Below, piece by piece: positions 25,460 to 32,354 of a stretch of 37,909 nt of DNA. The stretch is taken from NCBI GenBank assembly GCA_025929185.1, contig JAICMO010000011.1, positions 1 to 37,909 on the forward strand, read 5' to 3'. This DNA comes from Pseudolabrys sp. Lineage in GTDB: Bacteria > Pseudomonadota > Alphaproteobacteria > Rhizobiales > Xanthobacteraceae. Made by a program: the position numbers and the translations under genes. Below the pieces are notes generated by a model. That model ran no database searches and was not told where the DNA came from. It was given only the letters and a program-made list of their open reading frames with translations. How positions within the stretch are numbered: the first letter of the stretch is position 1; every line of letters begins with the position of its first letter.

Positions 25460-26746
25460 TCAGCCCGTTGTCGTATTACGATTGCACAACTCCATCGCGG
25501 TCAGCGCGTAAATTTTCGTTGCCTTGATCATGTCCTCGACGGCGAAATACGTGTTGCCGCCGCCGGCGCCCGCGCCGCAGCCATAGGTTAGCGACGGAAT
25601 GCCAAGCTCATTGTAAGGATTGATGTCGCGCCACATGCTGCACTCCGGCGCGCCGGCCGGCTCCGACGGCCTGCCGATGACGGTCTGGTGCGCGATTTCG
25701 AGCGAGTCCTTCAGCGGCTCGATGCCTTCTGCATTGAAGCCCCGCCGATAGAGGAACGGCCGCACCTCGGCTTTCACGCCGAGCTTGGCGACGATGGCTT
25801 CGAGCTCCTCCTTGATGGTCAGCGGCCCCGTATCGGGATTGAGACGGACGTCGAGATAGATCGAGCACAGCTCGGGAATGCGGTAGACCTTGTAGGGAAC
25901 GCCGCCGCGGATCGCGCCGATCACGGCCTTCGGCACAACCGTGCCGCCGCTGTAAGTCTTGGTGTAGCGTTTCTCGTAGCCGTCCGCCCATTCCTCGATC
26001 GCTTCGATGAGCTTCGCCATTCGCACGATGGCATTTGGGCTCTTGAACGCCGGCAGCGGGCGCGGAACGTAAGGCGTATAACGCGAGGGCCCGGCATAAA
26101 CCGTGATCTTCACGTAGACCTTGCCGGCCTCGACCCAGGCGGGCTTGAAGTTGGTCGCCTCTGCGACGAGCGCATAGTGGCTGATTGCCCCGTGCGTGAT
26201 CGCAAATCGCGTGCCGATGTCGTTGCCAAGGTAGTCGTGACCCTGGAATTCGTCGACCGCGTCCCCACACAACTCACCGCACACCGCCGAGAGCACGATA
26301 TCGCCCTTGAGTCTCACCTTTGCGTTTTGCAGCGCCTTGGCGGCAATCAGCCAGCAAGCCATCGGGCCTTTGCAGTTGACCAGCGGATAGCCCCAGATCT
26401 TGCCGTCTTCCAGCCACGCCTCGTGATAAATGCGGTCGTTGGCGTCGGTAAAACGCGCGCTGTCCTCGCGCGACATGATCGTGTCGAGATGGCTGTTAAA
26501 GGAGAGGCTTGGGCCACCACCCGCCCCGGTGACGCGACCGATAACGTTAAAGCGATCCTCGTAGACGCCGATACGCTCCGGCCTGAAGCCGTTTTGCGCC
26601 ATCCATTCGTAAACGTAATTGCCGGCCTCGCGCTCTTTGCCGAGCGGCGCTTCGATATTTCCGAGATCGAGGCCGAGCTTGGTTAGCTCGTCGCACAGCG
26701 CGTCGACGGCGCTGCACACGTGGTCTTTCGCGGACCGATCGAGCAT
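25460..26746 (-). CDS. M20-family deacylase (ArgE/DapE-like) with altered metal motifs
   Basis: This 428-residue M20-type metallohydrolase has His86 and Asp88 (FNSHLDT). Two other landmark motifs depart from textbook. The bridging-Asp block reads YPLVNCKGPMA with Asn124 in place of Asp, and the general-base block reads SAVCGELCGD with a single Glu158. Glu196 (ALVAEATNF) is kept and DEFQGHDY follows, as in a distinct ArgE-like subgroup. It may hydrolyse an N-acyl or N-carbamoyl compound, or may be altered in metal content. First gene of the operon with the TrpXYZ-like importer, divergent from the molybdenum hydroxylase. ATG 26746 has only a weak GGGGAT upstream. Confidence 0.85.
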   Translation of the reverse strand: MLDRSAKDHVCSAVDALCDELTKLGLDLGNIEAPLGKEREAGNYVYEWMAQNGFRPERIGVYEDRFNVIGRVTGAGGGPSLSFNSHLDTIMSREDSARFTDANDRIYHEAWLEDGKIWGYPLVNCKGPMACWLIAAKALQNAKVRLKGDIVLSAVCGELCGDAVDEFQGHDYLGNDIGTRFAITHGAISHYALVAEATNFKPAWVEAGKVYVKITVYAGPSRYTPYVPRPLPAFKSPNAIVRMAKLIEAIEEWADGYEKRYTKTYSGGTVVPKAVIGAIRGGVPYKVYRIPELCSIYLDVRLNPDTGPLTIKEELEAIVAKLGVKAEVRPFLYRRGFNAEGIEPLKDSLEIAHQTVIGRPSEPAGAPECSMWRDINPYNELGIPSLTYGCGAGAGGGNTYFAVEDMIKATKIYALTAMELCNRNTTTG

Positions 26747-26764
26747 TTGCTCATCCCCGAATTA

Positions 26765-26771
26765 TTTGTAT
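26765..26771. promoter_or_regulatory. TTTGTAT site in the M20 / molybdenum-hydroxylase divergent promoter
   Basis: TTTGTAT followed by G (26765-26772) repeats the eight bases at 10974-10981. It lies in the 68-bp gap between ATG 26746 (minus) and ATG 26815 (plus), so one bound factor could affect both transcripts. Only one full copy is visible here. Confidence 0.35.
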
Positions 26772-26814
26772 GCTAACGATCTGAGCGAAGCCGAGTCAAT
26801 TAGAACGTTCACCG

Positions 26815-27693
26815 ATGAAGGCTCCCCGGTTCGAGTACGTGCGGCCGACCCGGTTGGAGGACGCCATCGGATTTCTCGCTCGGCATGGCGGGGACGCCAA
26901 AGCGATCGCCGGCGGGCAAAGCCTCGTTCCGATGATGGCGTTCCGGCTCGCCGCCCCGCGCCTCCTGGTCGACATCGGCCGCATCCCTGGCCTCAACGGT
27001 ATTGCCGTCGACGACGATGGAATTCGCCTCGGCGCGCTCGTGCGATGGCGAGATATCGAACGTAGCGCGGAACTGCAGCGCGCACATCCTTTGCTGGTCG
27101 AGGCGGTGCGGCATGTCGCGCATTACCAGATCCGCAATCGCGGCACGGTCGGCGGCAGCCTCGCCCATGCCGATCCCGCGGCGGAAATGCCCGGGATCGC
27201 AGTCACCTGCGATGCGCAGATCGTCGTCGTCGGCCCGCGCGGGCGGCGGATCATCGCAGCGGCCGAATTTTTTGCCGCAGCACTTTCCACGACGCTTGCG
27301 GCGGATGAATTGATAATCGAGGTGCAGCTTCCGCCGTGGCGCGACAACCGCCGCTGGGCGTTCGAAGAATTTGCGCGCAGGCGTGGCGATTTCGCGCTCG
27401 CAGGTGTCGCGCTGTTTTACGATGGCGGCGCAGACGGCACGGCGACCAACATCCACATCGGAGCTATCGGCGTTGGCGATACGCCGGTGCGGCTCACCGC
27501 CGCCGAGAGTGCCGTCGAAGCCAAACGCATTACCGCATCTATCATCCGCGACGCGGGCGCCGCGGCCGCCGCCAGCGTCAAGCCCGCCGACGACATTCAC
27601 GCTCCTGGCGAATACCGCCGTGCTCTGCTGGGCGTGCTGACTGAACGCGCCCTCGCCCGCGCCGCCGGACTGGCCTTGCGGGAGGACGCATGA
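26815..27693 (+). CDS. Molybdenum hydroxylase FAD-binding subunit (CoxM/XdhB-like)
   Basis: This 292-residue subunit has the two FAD motifs of this family: AGGQSLVPMMAFR from residue 32 and TVGGSLAHADPAAEMP at 110-124. It passes electrons from the Fe-S subunit to an acceptor through FAD. It opens a three-gene cluster in FAD, Fe-S, Mo order (coxMSL order), with its stop overlapping the next start (ATGA). No strong ribosome site was seen before ATG 26815. Confidence 0.95.
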   Translation: MKAPRFEYVRPTRLEDAIGFLARHGGDAKAIAGGQSLVPMMAFRLAAPRLLVDIGRIPGLNGIAVDDDGIRLGALVRWRDIERSAELQRAHPLLVEAVRHVAHYQIRNRGTVGGSLAHADPAAEMPGIAVTCDAQIVVVGPRGRRIIAAAEFFAAALSTTLAADELIIEVQLPPWRDNRRWAFEEFARRRGDFALAGVALFYDGGADGTATNIHIGAIGVGDTPVRLTAAESAVEAKRITASIIRDAGAAAAASVKPADDIHAPGEYRRALLGVLTERALARAAGLALREDA

Positions 27694-28184
27694 GCGGCCG
27701 CGCGACAGTGCAATTCACCGTCAACGGCAAGCACTATGCAGCCGATGTCGAGCCACGTACGACGCTCGTCGATTGCCTGCGTCACGACCTCAAGCTGACG
27801 GGCACGCACGTTGGCTGCGAGCACGGCGTCTGTGGCGCCTGCACGGTCATTCTCGATGGCGCGGCGGTGCGCGCCTGCCTGATGTTTGCGGTGCAGGCCG
27901 AGGGTGCGGACATCGTAACCGTCGAGGGGCTGGCCGACGGTGACCGCTTGAGCCCGCTGCAAGCCTCGTTCCGCAAGCATCACGCGCTGCAATGCGGATT
28001 TTGCACGCCGGGCATCCTGACTACCGCGCACACGCTGCTCAGCGAAGAGCCAGACGCCGATGCCGACCGCATTCGCGAGGTTTTGTCCGGTAATATCTGC
28101 CGCTGTACCGGCTACGTGCAGATTGTCGAGGCGGTGCTCGACGCCCGAGCCGCGTACAAGCAAAAGTGGGCTGCCGCACTGTGA
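27690..28184 (+). CDS. Molybdenum hydroxylase [2Fe-2S] subunit (CoxS/XdhC-like)
   Basis: This 164-residue iron-sulfur subunit has Cys43, Cys48, Cys51 and Cys63 forming the plant-ferredoxin-like cluster (GCEHGVCGAC), and Cys102, Cys105, Cys137 and Cys139 forming the second cluster (QCGFCTPG, GNICRCTGY). Length and cysteine spacing are standard. It is coupled on both sides by overlapping stop/start codons (ATGA at 27690, GTGA at 28181). Confidence 0.97.
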   Translation: MSGRATVQFTVNGKHYAADVEPRTTLVDCLRHDLKLTGTHVGCEHGVCGACTVILDGAAVRACLMFAVQAEGADIVTVEGLADGDRLSPLQASFRKHHALQCGFCTPGILTTAHTLLSEEPDADADRIREVLSGNICRCTGYVQIVEAVLDARAAYKQKWAAAL

Positions 28185-30487
28185 CCGCCGTCCGCAACGT
28201 TTACATCGGCCAGGAGATCGAGCGAACCGAGGATTTCCGATTCCTGACCGGCCGTGGAACGTTCGTGGACGACTACGAACCGACCGGCTTGCTGCATGCC
28301 GCCATTCTGCGTAGCTCCGTCGCGCATGGCCGCATTCGGAAAATCGATGCTTCGGCTGCTATAAAAATGGCGGGCGTACACGCGGTCATTACCGCCGCCG
28401 ATATTGGCGAGAAAATTCCCACCATTCCCATCCGCCTCGCGCCGATCAAAGGACTTGAGCGTTACCTCCAGCCGGTGATCGCGACGGAAAAGGTTCGCTA
28501 TGTCGGAGAGCCGATCGCCGTCGTTCTTGCCGAGACCCGCGCAATCGCAGAAGACGCTACGGCGGAAATCGAGCTTGAAATCGAAACACTCGCGCCGGTT
28601 CCCGACTGGCGAGTTGCCGAAACAGATAGCACACTTTTGGTCGAGCAGAACGGCACCAATGTAGCAACGCGCTACGCCGTCGGCTCTGGCGATGCGGATG
28701 CGGCTTTTGCCATAGCAGATTACACAAGGCGCGAGTTCTTCCACGCGCACCGCCACACGGCCGTGCCGATGGAAACACGGGGCCTCGTGGCCGAATGGGA
28801 TGCGGCTAACGAGCGGCTGGTCGTCACCGGCGCCACCAAGGTCACGTTCTTCAACCGGCGTGCGCTGGCAGCCATGATGCAGATGCCTGAGAGCGCGATC
28901 GATTTCATCGAGATCGACGTTGGCGGCGGCTTCGGCGTGCGGGGCGAGTTTTATCCGGAAGACTTCCTCATCCCCTTCGCGGCGCGCATGACAAGGCGTC
29001 CGGTAAAATGGATCGAGGATCGGACCGAGCATCTGCAAGCCGCCAATCATTCGCGCGAAATCGATTGCGAACTCGAAATCGCCTGCCGCCACGACGGCAC
29101 CATTCTCGCGTTGCGCGGACGCATTCACGGCGACATGGGCGCCTATACCCGCACCAATTCCGGCGTCGTGCCTGCGAAAGCGGCGCAGTTCCTGCACGGC
29201 CCCTATCGCATTCCCGCGGTAAAGTTTGACGTTGCCGCCTACATGACGAGCAAGACGCCAATCGGCACCTATCGGGCGCCGGGACGCTTCGAGGCGAATT
29301 TCTTCCGCGAGCGGCTGATCGACATGGCCGCACGAGACCTGAACATCGACCCGGTCGAATTCCGACGAAAAAATCTGATCGCGACGAACGAGATGCCCTA
29401 CTCCATCGGCAAACTCGTGCCTTACGAAAATGAAAGCGCCTACGACAGCGGGGACTATCACGTCGCTCTCGAAAAGTGCCTCGCGGCGTTCGGCTGGCAA
29501 GAGAAGAAGAATTTGCAAGGCCGCAATATCGACGGGCGGTATCACGGTCTCGCTGTGACGTGCTTCGTCGAAAGCGGCGGCGCCGGTCCGCGCGAAAACG
29601 TGCGCATGCTCCTGGAACGGGATGGCCGCGTCACGGTCGCAATCGGCTCATCGGTGCTCGGCCAGGGTTTGGAAACCGTGTTCGCGCAAATCGCCGCCGA
29701 CGCGCTGGAATTGCCATTCGAGGCGTTTCGGGTCCTGCACGGCTCAACCACGCTGCTCGACGAAGGCTTCGGCACCTACCACTCGCGCGCGGTGGTGATG
29801 GGCGGCTCCGCCATTCTCGACGGCGCCAAAAATCTCTTGAGCGCGATTCGCGCTGCGGCGAGCCTGCAATTCAACTGCCGCGCGGACGAGGTCTCAATCG
29901 ATGGCGGCAAGGCGAAGGGGCCGGACGGCCGGACACTGACGTTTGCCGCGCTCGCGGCGGCAGCCGGGCCGATCTCGGCGAATGGCACATTTGCGAATGC
30001 CCAGCGTACTTTCAGTTACGGCGCGCACGCCGCGCATGTCGCGGTCGACGCGCGGACCGGGCATGTTGCGGTCCTCGATTATGTCGCGGTGGAGGACGTC
30101 GGCCGCGCCATCAATCCCGCGCTCGTGCACGGGCAAACCCTGGGCGCTGTGGTGCAGGGTTTAGGTGGCGTATTTCTCGATCACTTGATTTACGACGCCA
30201 ACGCGCAATTGCTGAATGCATCGCTGGCGGACTACTTGCTGCCCACCGCAACGGACTTTCCGCACATCCGCGGCGTGACGCTTGAGTTGCACCGTTCGCC
30301 GAGCAACCCGCTCGGCGCCAAAGGCGCGGGCGAAGGAGGCATGGTTGCGGTGGCTGCCACCGCAGCAAACGCGGTTGCCGCTGCGCTCTCAAGCTTCGGC
30401 GTTCAGCCGAACGACTTGCCGCTGTCGCCGCCGCGCATCTGGCAACTGCTGCGCGACGCAGCGAGCGGGCGACAGCGCGCCCCGTGA
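28181..30487 (+). CDS. Molybdenum hydroxylase large (molybdopterin) subunit, XDH family
   Basis: This 768-residue Mo subunit has the molybdopterin-contact motif GGGFGVRGEF near residue 247, YRAPGRFEANFF near 364 and the catalytic Glu near 717 in GAKGAGEGG. The YRAPGR segment lacks the Cys of true CO dehydrogenase (AYRCSFR), so CO oxidation is unlikely; hydroxylation of an N-heterocycle or aldehyde fits. GTG 28181 overlapping the Fe-S stop (GTGA) is preferred over GTG 28166. Uracil/thymine dehydrogenase (EC 1.17.99.4) of the oxidative pyrimidine route is classed as a flavin/Fe-S/Mo enzyme, which matches the nearby barbiturase-family gene. Nicotinate, purine or other ring substrates remain possible. 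Confidence 0.95.
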   Translation: MTAVRNVYIGQEIERTEDFRFLTGRGTFVDDYEPTGLLHAAILRSSVAHGRIRKIDASAAIKMAGVHAVITAADIGEKIPTIPIRLAPIKGLERYLQPVIATEKVRYVGEPIAVVLAETRAIAEDATAEIELEIETLAPVPDWRVAETDSTLLVEQNGTNVATRYAVGSGDADAAFAIADYTRREFFHAHRHTAVPMETRGLVAEWDAANERLVVTGATKVTFFNRRALAAMMQMPESAIDFIEIDVGGGFGVRGEFYPEDFLIPFAARMTRRPVKWIEDRTEHLQAANHSREIDCELEIACRHDGTILALRGRIHGDMGAYTRTNSGVVPAKAAQFLHGPYRIPAVKFDVAAYMTSKTPIGTYRAPGRFEANFFRERLIDMAARDLNIDPVEFRRKNLIATNEMPYSIGKLVPYENESAYDSGDYHVALEKCLAAFGWQEKKNLQGRNIDGRYHGLAVTCFVESGGAGPRENVRMLLERDGRVTVAIGSSVLGQGLETVFAQIAADALELPFEAFRVLHGSTTLLDEGFGTYHSRAVVMGGSAILDGAKNLLSAIRAAASLQFNCRADEVSIDGGKAKGPDGRTLTFAALAAAAGPISANGTFANAQRTFSYGAHAAHVAVDARTGHVAVLDYVAVEDVGRAINPALVHGQTLGAVVQGLGGVFLDHLIYDANAQLLNASLADYLLPTATDFPHIRGVTLELHRSPSNPLGAKGAGEGGMVAVAATAANAVAAALSSFGVQPNDLPLSPPRIWQLLRDAASGRQRAP

Positions 30488-30512
30488 AAACGGCAGACGC
30501 AAGCCCCTGATA

Positions 30513-31499
30513 TCAAGCCGTCGCCCCGACTTCGTACAACTCCACCTTCGTGCCGTCGGGGTCCGCGACATAGACGGTGAGCCCGTAAGGTCCGTTGTGC
30601 AAGTCCTGAAAAAAGCGAATGTTGGCCCGCTTGAGCCGGTCGCGCATTTTGCGGACATCGTTCACTTCGAAAGCGATGTGATCGACCTGGCGGTGCCCCT
30701 CCTCCCGGCCCGCGACCAGCGCGATGCCTTGACGAAAAGCGGTAAAAGACCGGCCGTCCGCCAGCGGCTTGGCAGGCCGGATTCTGAAGCCGAGTTGCTC
30801 GACGTAAAAGTCGACCGATTGCTTCATGTCCTGCACCATCAGCAACATGTGGCCGTAGCCAAGCGCACGCGGCGCCGACTGCGCTTCAATCCAGCTTAGA
30901 ACGTCGCTCGAATTGGCGGTCTCGCAGAAATACTGCTTCCAGACCTTTTGCGCGCTTTGCTCCCAATCCGAATTGACGCCGGAAATGCAATCGAGGACGG
31001 CCACGCTGTCGAAGTCGCGCAGGTAAGCTTCGCGGATGCTGGTCTCCACGCACGCATTCGTGGTCGTGCCGACGATGAACAGCGTCCGCGTCCCCAGCAT
31101 GCGCAGCAGCATGTCCAGGCGCGTTTCAAAGAACGCGCCAAACCGGTGCTTGCGCACGACATAAGACGGATTGACCGCGGCCAACGTCTTGAGCTCGTCG
31201 ACGATCTCCTCATCCCACGAACCCGCGAGCGCGGAGACCTGTTTTCGCCGTGCCGTGTGTGCCGCAAGTTTCTTGCGCGCGCGGCTGGCGTCGACCGCGA
31301 AGTGCTCCTGGACGGTCCAGATCACCGGAATGGTTGCGGCCTGGCAGCCTTCGACCAGTTTCCGGACGGCCGGGATGATCGTCGCCAGACGCTTGGTGTC
31401 GACACCGGAGACGCCGAGCGTTCCCTTTTCGTGAATGAACGCGTTCTGCATGTCGATGACAAGCAGCGCGGCGGTCTTAAGTTCGATGTCATCGAGCAT
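30513..31499 (-). CDS. Isochorismatase-like cysteine hydrolase fused to a VOC (glyoxalase-fold) domain
   Basis: This 328-residue two-domain protein starts with an isochorismatase-like hydrolase, residues 1 to about 205, with the triad Asp16 (VIDMQNAF), Lys117 (VVRKHRFGAF) and Cys150 (TTTNACVETS) as in N-carbamoylsarcosine amidase, RutB and biuret hydrolase. Residues about 212-325 form a VOC domain with metal-ligand-like His217 (GYGHMLLMV), His274 (VDHIAFEV) and Glu320 (KVELYEV). ATG 31499 overlaps the tautomerase stop (ATGA). Amide or ureide cleavage is inferred for the first domain and an isomerase, lyase or dioxygenase-type reaction for the second. This fusion is not one I recognise. It is last in its operon. 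Confidence 0.9.
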   Translation of the reverse strand: MLDDIELKTAALLVIDMQNAFIHEKGTLGVSGVDTKRLATIIPAVRKLVEGCQAATIPVIWTVQEHFAVDASRARKKLAAHTARRKQVSALAGSWDEEIVDELKTLAAVNPSYVVRKHRFGAFFETRLDMLLRMLGTRTLFIVGTTTNACVETSIREAYLRDFDSVAVLDCISGVNSDWEQSAQKVWKQYFCETANSSDVLSWIEAQSAPRALGYGHMLLMVQDMKQSVDFYVEQLGFRIRPAKPLADGRSFTAFRQGIALVAGREEGHRQVDHIAFEVNDVRKMRDRLKRANIRFFQDLHNGPYGLTVYVADPDGTKVELYEVGATA

Positions 31500-31693
31500 C
31501 AGTGTCCCTCCTTTTCATTGCCGAGCACGCCGGCGCGCGCCCAATTCTCCTTGGACGACTCGTGAATCACGACGTGAAGATGATCGGGCTTGCAGCCGCC
31601 GTGCTCGATCATCGCGTCGGTGATCGCGCGCGTCAGCTTGCGCTTCTGCTCGACCGTACGGCCTTCCCACATTTCGACAATGACGAACGGCAT
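31499..31693 (-). CDS. 4-oxalocrotonate tautomerase-family protein
   Basis: This 64-residue protein, PFVIVEMWEGRTVEQKRKL after Met, has the catalytic N-terminal Pro and Arg11 of 4-OT, while the position of Arg39 is His39. Length is standard for the hexameric small tautomerases. Its stop overlaps the start of the isochorismatase-VOC gene, indicating coupled expression. It tautomerises an unsaturated keto acid or has a related Pro1-dependent activity; the substrate is unknown. Confidence 0.93.
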   Translation of the reverse strand: MPFVIVEMWEGRTVEQKRKLTRAITDAMIEHGGCKPDHLHVVIHESSKENWARAGVLGNEKEGH

Positions 31694-31708
31694 GATGCTG
31701 CTCCTAAG

Positions 31709-32341
31709 CTAGTGGGCGGCCCAGCGCGGCGCCTGACATGAAAACCCGGTTACGAAATCGTTGCCCGCGCGGTCTGCACCGCGCACGAGCCAAAGCGGCC
31801 GCGTCATATAATTGATGAGCGGCTGCTCTTCCATGGCGATCCAGTTCGCCGGCGCTTTCGGATCGCGGATGAATCGGCTTGTCGCCGGCATGTAACGGAT
31901 CACGTACAGCGGCGCATCTTCCTGACCGCGCGCAAGGTCTTGCGCAGAAAGTGAATGGATGTCCGCAAACTGGAATGTTAGCTCCTCCGAAAAGGCGACC
32001 AGCGCCACGGCGCCCGCGAGCGGCGCAACCGGCCAGTAGCGCCGTTCCCTGCCGACGCCGACAAATTCAAAGTAGCGCGCAGCGCTTAGATACAATTGGC
32101 TGTCCCACAGAATGACATCGGGGCCGATGAGCGCCGCGACGTTTTCGACGACCGCCTCATGTTCGCACAAATCGAGAAATGCCCACGCGTTTGTCGTCGT
32201 TGCGGCGAATCCCCAAGGATTATGAATGCCCGCGAGTCGCTCCTGCCGAGGTCGCGGCCTGCGTCGCGCTAGATCGGAAACGGCAGCGCGCACGACAGCG
32301 AGCTGCCGTTCCTCGATGCGCAATGCCCGTTCCGTCGGCAC
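31709..32341 (-). CDS. PhyH-like (phytanoyl-CoA dioxygenase family) protein, iron motif apparently lost
   Basis: This 210-residue protein has LIGPDVILWDSQLYL (71-85) and YWPVAPLAGAVALVAFS (102-118), which strongly recall the PhyH jelly-roll. Where relatives have W-H-x-D before YWP, this one reads GVGRERRYWPV, so the Fe(II)-binding His and Asp are missing. The distal His is not apparent either, and the protein is shorter than usual (about 270-300). GTG 32341 is chosen because AGGAG lies 10 nt upstream, just after the hydantoinase stop. It may be a degenerate remnant or a non-catalytic binding protein. The assignment is moderate. Confidence 0.65.
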   Translation of the reverse strand: MPTERALRIEERQLAVVRAAVSDLARRRPRPRQERLAGIHNPWGFAATTTNAWAFLDLCEHEAVVENVAALIGPDVILWDSQLYLSAARYFEFVGVGRERRYWPVAPLAGAVALVAFSEELTFQFADIHSLSAQDLARGQEDAPLYVIRYMPATSRFIRDPKAPANWIAMEEQPLINYMTRPLWLVRGADRAGNDFVTGFSCQAPRWAAH

Positions 32342-32354
32342 GAGATCGCCGCTC

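Noticed and set aside
28181-30487. CO dehydrogenase (CoxL) identity
   Set aside because: The active-site Cys motif of form I CO dehydrogenase is absent (YRAPGR instead of YRCSFR); the gene order coxMSL alone is not diagnostic.
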